From an uncultured Lachnospiraceae bacterium (GTDB lineage Bacteria > Bacillota_A > Clostridia > Lachnospirales > Lachnospiraceae): 21,418 nt of DNA. Position numbers and translations under genes: made by a program. The stretch spans positions 1-21,418 of the forward strand of contig CAMWWF010000009.1 in the NCBI GenBank assembly GCA_947177885.1, given 5' to 3'. The notes under the pieces are model-generated. The model was not told the DNA's origin, did no database searches, and saw only the letters and a list, made by a program, of their open reading frames with translations. This document shows, piece by piece, positions 16,216-21,418 of this stretch (positions are counted from its first letter, which is position 1; each line of letters opens with the position of its first letter).

Positions 16216-16692
16216 TTAGTTAAACGGTAATTCTTCATCGATGCCGTCAGGGATGTTCATGAAACCGTCACCGGCTCCGGACGCTGCCGGCGCATTGTTT
16301 GCACCGCCTGCAAACCCGCCATTATTGTAACCGCCGTCACCATTGTAGCCGCCGCTGTTCCCACCGGATGCATTCTTGCTCTCGGCGAACTCAATATCGT
16401 CTACAATAACGCGGACGCTGTATACCATCTGCCCGTCCTTGTTCGTATAGTTATCATTCTGAATCCTTCCGCTGAGGACCACCTTTATCCCCTTGCGCAA
16501 ATATCTCTCAACAAATTCAGCTTGTCTGTTAAAACAAGTACAGTTAAAGAAGTCGGCATCCGGTTCGCCCTCACGCTTAAATCTTCTGTCAACGGCAATG
16601 GAAAAACGCGCTACTGCGGTCTGGCTGGCTCCCTGGGAGTACCTCACCTCAGGGTCTCTTGTCAAACGTCCCATAAGAATTACTTTATTCAT
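16216..16692 (-). CDS. ssb: Single-stranded DNA-binding protein
   Basis: 158 aa. OB-fold domain at about 1-105 (MNKVILMGRLTRDPEVRYSQ, FFNCTCFNRQAEFVERYLRK, GIKVVLSGRIQNDNYTNKDG), a glycine/asparagine-rich flexible linker (about 108-148) and the acidic tip DEELPFN that recruits replication and repair partners. It binds ssDNA as a tetramer. It lies between rpsF and rpsR as in most Firmicutes. Confidence 0.98.
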   Translation of the reverse strand: MNKVILMGRLTRDPEVRYSQGASQTAVARFSIAVDRRFKREGEPDADFFNCTCFNRQAEFVERYLRKGIKVVLSGRIQNDNYTNKDGQMVYSVRVIVDDIEFAESKNASGGNSGGYNGDGGYNNGGFAGGANNAPAASGAGDGFMNIPDGIDEELPFN

Positions 16693-16711
16693 ACTGTTTT
16701 CTCGCTTTCTA

Positions 16712-17002
16712 TTAAGCCTCGTCCTGTTTAACGATTAAGTATCTGATTACATTGTCCATGATACGGATACGGCTCTCGATCTCTGCCGGAACAGTGCTCT
16801 CAGCATCGAATCTGATGAAATAGTAGAAAGCTTCCTTCATCTTCTGAACTTCGTAAGCAAGTCTCTTCTTGCCCCAATCGTCCACTTCTGTGATGGTGCC
16901 ACCGAATCTCTCGACAAGAGCCTTGCACTTATCAACTACGGCAGCTCTCTCTTCATCTTCGATCTTAGCGCTAACAACAACGGCTAATTCATACTTGTTC
17001 AT
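16712..17002 (-). CDS. rpsF: 30S ribosomal protein bS6
   Basis: 96 aa. MNKYELAVVVSAKIEDEERA, then VDDWGKKRLAYEVQKMKEAF and YYFIRFDA are typical bS6 strands and helices. It pairs with bS18 in the 30S platform. The start is set by AGGAGGT 7 bases upstream; an in-frame ATG 33 bases further up has no site. First gene of its unit. Confidence 0.98.
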   Translation of the reverse strand: MNKYELAVVVSAKIEDEERAAVVDKCKALVERFGGTITEVDDWGKKRLAYEVQKMKEAFYYFIRFDAESTVPAEIESRIRIMDNVIRYLIVKQDEA

Positions 17003-17074
17003 GCTTGTTACCTCCTTTTGGTCTCTGGCCCGCACTGCAATGCGAGCAAGGAATTTTATTCATCACGAGTTAAT

Positions 17075-17103
17075 ATGATACCATAGTCACTCTCGTATTT
17101 CAA
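17075..17103 (-). promoter_or_regulatory. Promoter of rpsF-ssb-rpsR
   Basis: On the minus strand, TTGAAA (17103-17098), a 17-base spacer and TATCAT (17080-17075), leaving a 5' UTR of about 65 bases in which an autoregulatory bS6:bS18 site might lie. Confidence 0.75.
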
Positions 17104-17142
17104 GTATTTTCGCAGGATTTTTCCAGTACTTTTCAAACTTTT

Positions 17143-17176
17143 CGTAACAGGTCAGACAGTTCACTGAATGGTTACG
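17143..17176. repeat. 34-bp palindromic dispersed element, copy A
   Basis: This runs from CGTAACAG to GTTACG, with the core CAGACAG and TCACTGAA. It has the same length as, and about three quarters identity to, the element at 20755-20788. The ends CGTAAC / GTTACG are complementary. It lies between the rpsF promoter and the DUF951 gene. Confidence 0.6.
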
Positions 17177-17248
17177 GCTTTTCCGGAACAGTGTTATCAC
17201 ATCCTCCATCCCGGAGCCGGATTTCATATTTTTACATTTTTCAATCTG

Positions 17249-17434
17249 TCATGCTTCCGCCTGGCAGATTTCCTTTATATTTTTTTCAAGAAGCCTTCTG
17301 GCTATCATGATCTGATGCCCGCATCCCCTACACCTGATCCTAAAATCCGCCCCCACTCTCAGAACCTCCCACTCCTTACTGCCGCAGGGATGCTGCTTCT
17401 TTAACTTTAATATGTCCCCTATATTGATGTCCAT
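17249..17434 (-). CDS. DUF951 family protein
   Basis: 61 aa from ATG 17434: MDINIGDILKLKKQHPCGSK, EWEVLRVGADFRIRCRGCGH and IMIARRLLEKNIKEI. The pattern (basic strand, HPCGS, then CRGCGH with Cys35 and Cys38, plus Cys17) is the full DUF951 family, a short, probably zinc- or RNA-binding protein of Firmicutes with no proven function. A GTG at 17446 has better ribosome-binding-site spacing and would add four residues. The frame is open up to the YdcF-like stop, but the upstream part is polar and not family-like. It is probably co-transcribed with the DUF218 gene. Confidence 0.85.
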   Translation of the reverse strand: MDINIGDILKLKKQHPCGSKEWEVLRVGADFRIRCRGCGHQIMIARRLLEKNIKEICQAEA

Positions 17435-17657
17435 TTTTACAACCACGCCTTTCCTTTGGTCTTCAAGACCCACTTCCATATTAATACCATCCATATCCCC
17501 GGTTGACTTAATCTGTCTGACCCCTTTTTCCGTCTGCTCGGATTCCGGAATGTTTGAACTTTCCGGTTTTTGCAAATTTGCCGCCGGATCGCCATTTGAA
17601 CTGATCTGATCCGTTATGGGAAAAGTATACCGTATATATACATGTGCCCACACTTCC

Positions 17658-18497
17658 TCACAGATTTCCCACGAAAAAGTCCTTCAGCACTCCCAAAAAC
17701 TCCCTCAACAGATTATTCAGCAGATTTCCCCTGTGCGTACTGGCCGCCATACCCTGTACCGCGCCGTATCCCTGCTTCTTTGCAATAGACACCGCCCGGA
17801 AAACATGAAAATTATTTGTCACAATCACCACACTGTCTCCGCTCTTATCTATCAGTCCGGCACTGTACTCCAGATTCTCCTTCGTATTGGTCGATTTATC
17901 CTCCATCAGGATCCGTTCCCCGGCTATCCCCCGGGCAACCAGATAATCCCGCATTCCCTGTGCCTCGCTGACGGGCTCGTTACTGCCCTGTCCGCCTGAC
18001 ACCACCACTATGGTATCCGGATTCTCCCGAAGGTAGTCCAACGCCTTGTCCAGCCTTCTTTGCAGCACATCACTGGGACCCGACTCCTTCATCTGCGCCC
18101 CCAGAATAAGGCATACATCCGCTCCCGGCTTTGGCAACGCGTTAAGCTGGCTGAGGATCAGCCCCTCCACCACAAGAAACAATACGATGCACATTCCGAA
18201 CAAAAGCTGTACGATCCTCCTGAGTCCTCTGGGAATCTTCTCCACCCAGGTCCTGTGTGCCAGGAAAAAGGAGAGCATTCCGCTTCCCACCGCCATCAGT
18301 CCCCAGACAATAAAAAAGTTGGTGCCTGTGCTGACAAAGAAGAACTGATATCCGAAATAGATCAGGCACAACACTCCAAACGCACCAAAAATAACCGCCG
18401 CTACAGGCTTATGCCCTTTGGCCACGCCGCGTCTGTCCAGATAAATCACACGTTTGCTTTTTTCCAATGGTATCAGCTGCTTTTTCTCTCTTCTCAT
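17658..18497 (-). CDS. YdcF/SanA-like DUF218 membrane protein
   Basis: 279 aa from ATG 18497. A basic start (MRREKKQLIPLEKSKR) is followed by three membrane helices (about 28-50, 55-76, 90-112) and a DUF218 domain (about 118-270). The latter has the usual blocks ADVCLILGAQMKESGPSDVL, QRRLDKALDYL, TIVVVSGGQGSNEPVSEAQG, MEDKSTNTKENLEYS and VIVTNNFHVFRA. The conserved acidic and asparagine residues are present. Members are linked to envelope integrity and possibly bind nucleotides or cell-wall intermediates; the reaction is unknown. The frame is open for 39 more codons upstream, but those lie in the tandem repeat and were not used. The ribosome-binding site is weak. Confidence 0.82.
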   Translation of the reverse strand: MRREKKQLIPLEKSKRVIYLDRRGVAKGHKPVAAVIFGAFGVLCLIYFGYQFFFVSTGTNFFIVWGLMAVGSGMLSFFLAHRTWVEKIPRGLRRIVQLLFGMCIVLFLVVEGLILSQLNALPKPGADVCLILGAQMKESGPSDVLQRRLDKALDYLRENPDTIVVVSGGQGSNEPVSEAQGMRDYLVARGIAGERILMEDKSTNTKENLEYSAGLIDKSGDSVVIVTNNFHVFRAVSIAKKQGYGAVQGMAASTHRGNLLNNLLREFLGVLKDFFVGNL

Positions 18498-18577
18498 GCA
18501 TATACTGTAACATAAACCGCTCCGCAGTTTATGTCGAATGGCCGTCCGCCCGCTCCTTGTCCAGAATGGAATATCAT

Positions 18578-18730
18578 ACCATGATCGCAAAGCAATCATG
18601 GTATATATGGCCATACGGCCGATGACTGCCCTGAATATGGTCTTGTTCTACCATGATCACAAAGCAATCATGGTATATATGGCCATACGGCCGATGACTG
18701 CCTTGAATATGGTCTTTATTTTACCATGTT
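18578..18730. repeat. Two tandem ~72-bp repeats plus a third partial copy
   Basis: The unit starts ACCATGATyrCAAAGCAATC at 18578 and 18650, and a truncated third start (ACCATG) lies at 18723. The copies differ at only a few bases. Each unit holds an inverted repeat (ACCATGAT ... ATCATGGT) and a second (GGCC-ATAC-GGCC) preceded by ATATAT. One frame is open right across on the plus strand, repeating the peptide HDRKAIMVYMAIRPMTALNM, but it has no ribosome-binding site and is probably not translated. Confidence 0.85.
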
Positions 18731-18881
18731 CTCGTATGTTTCGACGTACATGGGATCAGAAGTTGACACAATGCCTTTCTGTGTCATCATTATAGCATAT
18801 ATTATCCCCTGTTCTCAATAGCGCCCGCCTCCCCGTTTCTTAAGAATTTATGATAATTTGATGAAAATTCCTCTAAAATTA

Positions 18882-18890
18882 TGTTATACT
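18882..18890 (+). promoter_or_regulatory. Extended -10 promoter of the sirtuin gene
   Basis: TGTTATACT (18882-18890) is an extended -10 element. A TTGATG upstream is too far (about 21 bases) to be a good -35. A GGGGAATCCCC inverted repeat lies just before the ribosome-binding site and may modulate translation. Confidence 0.55.
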
Positions 18891-18928
18891 TATAAAAAGT
18901 ATCAGGGGAATCCCCGGAAAGGATGCAT

Positions 18929-19657
18929 ATGAAAAATACACAGGATGCAATTCAAGAGCTAAAGCAGATCATCGACAAATATGACAACATTGTCTTTTTC
19001 GGCGGAGCAGGCGTTTCCACCGAGAGCGGAATCCCTGACTTCCGAAGCGTCGACGGCCTCTACCACCAGCAGTATGACTATCCTCCCGAAACCATCCTAA
19101 GCCACACCTTTTACCGGCATTACGGGGAAGAATTCTTCCGCTTCTACCGCAACAAAATGCTGTTTACGGACGCACAGCCCAACGCGGCTCATTTAAAGCT
19201 CGCCGAGCTGGAACAACGGGGCAAACTCCGCGCGGTGATCACCCAGAACATCGACGGCCTGCATCAGTCGGCTGGAAGCAAAACGGTTCTGGAGCTGCAT
19301 GGTTCCGTGCTGCGCAACTACTGTGAACGATGCGGAGCCTTCCACGATGTGGCGCATATCCGGGAGTCCGCAGGCATACCCAAATGTCGGAAATGCGGCG
19401 GTCCCGTAAAGCCTGACGTGGTATTATATGAGGAAGGGCTTGACCAAAAGACCTTAAATTCCGCCGTCCGTTTTATACAGAAGGCTCAGGTGTTGATCAT
19501 CGGAGGCACTTCCCTCGCCGTATATCCCGCCGCCGGGCTGATCGACTACTTTCAGGGAGAGAAGCTGGTGGTCATCAACAAGTCGCCGACCCCCAGGGAC
19601 AGTCACGCCGACCTGTTGATACAGGCTCCTATCGGAGAAGTATTTTCACAGCTGTAA
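18929..19657 (+). CDS. cobB: Sirtuin-family NAD-dependent protein deacylase
   Basis: 242 aa. The Rossmann and NAD motifs are GGAGVSTESGIPDFRS (25-40) and TQNIDGLH (105-112). His124 (LELHGS) is the catalytic base. Four zinc cysteines are present: Cys132, Cys135, Cys153, Cys156. IIGGTSLAVYPAAGLI is the family C-terminal block. It removes acetyl or other acyl groups from lysines, producing nicotinamide and O-acyl-ADP-ribose. The start is taken at 18929 because GGAAAGG ends 6 bases before it; the ATG at 18923 touches that site. It is a single gene; its substrates here are not visible. Confidence 0.95.
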   Translation: MKNTQDAIQELKQIIDKYDNIVFFGGAGVSTESGIPDFRSVDGLYHQQYDYPPETILSHTFYRHYGEEFFRFYRNKMLFTDAQPNAAHLKLAELEQRGKLRAVITQNIDGLHQSAGSKTVLELHGSVLRNYCERCGAFHDVAHIRESAGIPKCRKCGGPVKPDVVLYEEGLDQKTLNSAVRFIQKAQVLIIGGTSLAVYPAAGLIDYFQGEKLVVINKSPTPRDSHADLLIQAPIGEVFSQL

Positions 19658-19952
19658 AAATGCGTCCCCGATCAGTGCTTACAGGCCCCCATTCCTTTAT
19701 GAACCTGCAAGCCCACATGTCTGACAACAGATCCCATAAGAGAAAGCCGCCGCATGCGGTTCGAATTCTCTATCGTGAATATGCTCCAAAGCAGAAAGAG
19801 GACTGCCGCAGTCAATGTGACAGCCCCCTTTTTGCTTTCGGAAGCTCCGCTCTCTCTCGTTTGCCGTTTCAAACTATTTTCACCAGTCCGCTCCGAAAAT
19901 ATCAAAACTCTTGATCAATATCGGTTCCATTTTCGTTCTCTTTTTCGCTGCT
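19658..19952. other. Intergenic region between the sirtuin and the metallophosphoesterase
   Basis: No convincing gene is seen. A GC-rich hairpin (CCGC-CGCATG-CGG with flanking AGAGAA / TTCTCT, about 19739-19772) lies in the middle. A minus-strand frame encodes one hydrophobic stretch but starts with TTG without a ribosome-binding site. It may hold the sirtuin terminator, which I could not place with certainty. Confidence 0.4.
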
Positions 19953-20654
19953 TCATCTTTCCCCGACTCTGTCACCGCCGTCCCGCGCCATCGTCTGCAT
20001 CCGGGCGCCCCTCAAGCGGATATGACCGTTTTCATCCATGGAATTCCCGCGCCGCCTTTGATCCAGCTCTATCCACTCGTCCAGTGTAAGCGGCTCGTAA
20101 TCGGAATACTTGCAGAAACAATTGATCATATTGCAGGGAATCTTCTGTTCCTCTCCCTGCATATTAACCGTCACCGTATTCCGGGTCATCTCCTGAAACC
20201 GCTCCAGCAATCTCTGGTCTGTGGAATCATGGACATGACCATAGAGCATATAAGTTTTGGGCTTTCCGTCCTTATCCAGACGATATTGCCCATTATAACA
20301 CATAATGGGGTAATGGCACAGAACCACTTTCCGCTTATTGTCAGAAAGCTCCTCATAATGTTTCATCCACTGAAAGCGGGTGGTATCGATCCTGCGATCG
20401 GATAAGATCTGATCATGATTCCCCAAAATAAGGTACAATGCTCCGTTCAGACGTCGTAACAGGGCATTGGTCTCCTCCGCCTTTCCCCATGAAAGATCCC
20501 CGATCACGACCACATCATCATTTTGGCGAACCTTACCATTCCACCTGGCGATCATATATTCATTCATTTCTTCCACACCGGCAAATCCGCGATGATCCAT
20601 GTGATCGTTCATGGCGGAATGAAAAAAGTGCAGATCCGCAATATAATATCTCAT
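19953..20654 (-). CDS. Calcineurin-like metallophosphoesterase
   Basis: 233 aa. All metal-binding blocks are present: Asp7-x-His9 (IADLHF), Gly52-Asp53 (VIGDLSWG), GNHD (78-81), His114 (LCHYP) and GHVH (139-142). The family (YmdB/YfcE-like) hydrolyses phosphodiesters or nucleotides with two metal ions; the substrate is not readable. The C-terminal part (about 165-233) includes NMQGEEQKIPCNMINCFCKY and a basic tail, longer than the minimal fold. The start has AAGGGG about 8 bases upstream. It is preceded by a terminator-ended structured RNA that shares its transcription direction. Confidence 0.88.
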   Translation of the reverse strand: MRYYIADLHFFHSAMNDHMDHRGFAGVEEMNEYMIARWNGKVRQNDDVVVIGDLSWGKAEETNALLRRLNGALYLILGNHDQILSDRRIDTTRFQWMKHYEELSDNKRKVVLCHYPIMCYNGQYRLDKDGKPKTYMLYGHVHDSTDQRLLERFQEMTRNTVTVNMQGEEQKIPCNMINCFCKYSDYEPLTLDEWIELDQRRRGNSMDENGHIRLRGARMQTMARDGGDRVGER

Positions 20655-20698
20655 TTATAATACCCCTTGTCCGCTTTTACATTCAAATTCCTCATCAT

Positions 20699-20713
20699 GC
20701 CGTCTCCGACGGC
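20699..20713 (-). promoter_or_regulatory. Small hairpin in the metallophosphoesterase leader
   Basis: GCCGTC-TCC-GACGGC, a perfect 6-bp stem about 45 bases upstream of the start codon. There is no U-run. Confidence 0.45.
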
Positions 20714-20754
20714 ACAGACAAAATGTGAAGCCCTCTCCAGCATTTCCGACCATA

Positions 20755-20788
20755 CATAACAGTGCAGGCAGATCACTGAACTGTTACG
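20755..20788. repeat. 34-bp palindromic dispersed element, copy B
   Basis: Runs from CATAACAG to GTTACG with the core CAGGCAG and TCACTGAA. The terminal TAACAG / CTGTTA are complementary. It is related to 17143-17176 and sits just after the terminator of the structured RNA. Confidence 0.6.
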
Positions 20789-20792
20789 ATCA

Positions 20793-20830
20793 TACAACAA
20801 AGAGCCCTGAGAAGCTGCCTCAGGACTCTT
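20793..20830 (-). terminator. Terminator of the structured RNA
   Basis: On the minus strand, AGAGTCCTGAG pairs with CTCAGGGCTCT (one wobble) around a 7-base loop, followed by TTTGTTG. It ends transcription 140 bases before the metallophosphoesterase start. Confidence 0.85.
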
Positions 20831-20833
20831 GAA

Positions 20834-20986
20834 AAGGTGCGAGCCGGATCTGAACCGGCGATGGCGGTGTTGCAGACGTATGCCTGCGTCCACACCGCCG
20901 CACCCACACGGTTTTCATAACCGGTCGGATCCCCATAACCGCCTTAAGTCCACCTTATTGTATGGAGGCAGTCGGTTCTCTGAACT
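20834..20986 (-). ncRNA. Structured RNA, unrecognised (T-arm-like hairpin, possible leader)
   Basis: A transcript from the promoter at 20993-21021 would cover this stretch and end in the terminator at 20793-20830. Visible helices: AAGGTG / CACCTT (20951-56 with 20834-39) or, as an alternative, GGTGCG / CGCACC (20899-20904 with 20836-41); a long hairpin GGCGGTGT / ACACCGCC (20892-99 with 20863-70) topped by GCAGGC-ATAC-GTCTGC; a small hairpin CGGTT-ATGAA-AACCG (20909-23); and GCCGG-TTCAGAT-CCGGC (20843-59), which looks like a tRNA T-arm although position 58 is G. The G-U pairs in the upper stem fit the minus-strand RNA better than the plus strand. A full tRNA cloverleaf, tmRNA, SRP RNA or a riboswitch I know do not fit. 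Confidence 0.55.
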
Positions 20987-20992
20987 TACTAA

Positions 20993-21021
20993 ATTATAGC
21001 ATGACAGAAGGCTGAAATCAA
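20993..21021 (-). promoter_or_regulatory. Promoter of the structured RNA
   Basis: On the minus strand, TTGATT (21021-21016), a 17-base spacer and a perfect TATAAT (20998-20993). The predicted start is near 20986. Confidence 0.8.
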
Positions 21022-21176
21022 TATTTATCAGCACTCTGTTCCGTGATTCTCCGTTCTTAGACACATTCTGAAATGGAAATGAGTTTTCCTGCACCTAACC
21101 ACCTCTGATAAAACGCAGCCGCTCCCAAAATTGCGCCTGCAGCCATCCCTGCCAATGTTACGACAATAATGGGTTT

Positions 21177-21418
21177 TTAATACCCATATCTCTTTCTATA
21201 TTTCAAAAACATAAAGGCAGACAGGGCAAGCGCCATCATTTCCGCCACAGGCGTTGCCAGCCAGATGCCGTTCACGCCAAAAACCAGGGGAAGTATCAGC
21301 ATGGTGATCAGCATAAACACAAAGGATCTGGAAAATGCGAGGACGGCCGAAATAATCCCGTTGGACAATGCGGTAAACATCCCGCTGGCAAAGATATTAA
21401 ATCCGATAAAAAATAATG
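21177..21418 (-). CDS. MATE-family transporter, C-terminal end (partial)
   Basis: The frame is open from the right edge to a stop at 21177, about 80 residues. FFIGFNIFASGMFTALSNG, then SRSFVFMLITMLILPLVFGV and NGIWLATPVAEMMALALSAF are the last two to three helices of a MATE (MepA/NorM-like) multidrug or metabolite exporter, ending in the usual basic tail KYRKRYGY. The N-terminus lies outside the window; the ATG at 21380 is internal. It would use a sodium or proton gradient to export cationic compounds; the substrate is unknown. The same frame continues open past the stop for 39 codons. Confidence 0.88.
   Translation of the reverse strand, partial: LFFIGFNIFASGMFTALSNGIISAVLAFSRSFVFMLITMLILPLVFGVNGIWLATPVAEMMALALSAFMFLKYRKRYGY

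Noticed and set aside
18538..18795. Plus-strand frame across the tandem repeat with a repeated peptide
   Set aside because: It arises because the 72-base period is a multiple of three; there is no ribosome-binding site or family.
19672..19905. Minus-strand frame with one hydrophobic segment (GAVTLTAAVLFLLWSIF)
   Set aside because: It begins with TTG, has no ribosome-binding site and sits in a hairpin-rich gap; could be real but is not supported.
20651..20893. 80-codon minus-strand frame through the terminator and leader
   Set aside because: It overlaps the structured RNA and terminator and has no family resemblance.
20834..20986. tRNA with long variable arm (Sec or Ser) on the minus strand
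   Set aside because: The T-arm-like hairpin and a TGA-containing small loop suggested it, but no acceptor stem pairs the two ends as a 7- or 8-bp helix, position 33 is A rather than T, and position 58 is G.

Overview
The window looks like a chromosomal segment from a Gram-positive anaerobe of the class Clostridia, most likely family Lachnospiraceae. The evidence is a glycyl-radical pyruvate formate-lyase, a clostridial 2[4Fe-4S] ferredoxin, a MecA adaptor, a DUF1858 redox-disulfide protein, the Firmicutes cluster rpsF-ssb-rpsR / gdpP-rplI-dnaB, AGGAGG ribosome-binding sites and TTGACA/TATAAT promoters. This assignment comes from reading the sequence; no database search was run.

Layout. 1-756 (-): 5' part of a membrane-anchored SH3b/glycosidase-type protein that runs off the left edge. 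1520-2248 (+): mecA. 2467-2658 (-): DUF1858 protein. 2987-5731 (+): the pyruvate formate-lyase locus. 5907-9260 (-): two polytopic GT-C-type glycosyltransferases. 9464-10222 (+): pflA, the PFL activase. 10331-10501 (+): ferredoxin. 10560-15721 (-): gdpP, rplI, dnaB and a MerR-type DNA-binding protein. 15923-17002 (-): rpsF-ssb-rpsR. 17249-18497 (-): a YdcF-like DUF218 membrane protein and a DUF951 protein. 18929-19657 (+): sirtuin. 19953-20654 (-): metallophosphoesterase, preceded by an apparently independent structured RNA (about 20793-20986, -). 21177-21418 (-): C-terminal end of a MATE transporter.

The most striking feature is the PFL locus. The catalytic barrel protein (679 aa, with the adjacent Cys406-Cys407 pair) stops just before the place where normal PFLs continue into the glycyl-radical domain. 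That domain is instead a separate 80-aa cistron (5489-5731) with the RVSGYAV radical-glycine motif. Between them is a third cistron (5182-5388, 68 aa). Its first 30 residues resemble the start of the radical domain, but the radical loop is replaced by a CxxC-x6-C tail. Strong non-terminator hairpins sit in both intergenic gaps, and one intrinsic terminator ends the unit. PflA would install the radical on the small subunit, and the nearby ferredoxin is a plausible electron donor, so this looks like a PFL with a detachable radical subunit and a cysteine-bearing look-alike. Whether this arrangement is already known in the family cannot be decided from the sequence alone.

Other non-coding structure: a tandem ~72-bp repeat with internal inverted repeats (18578-18730), a pair of related 34-bp palindromic elements (17143-17176 and 20755-20788), and a long structured leader before mecA.
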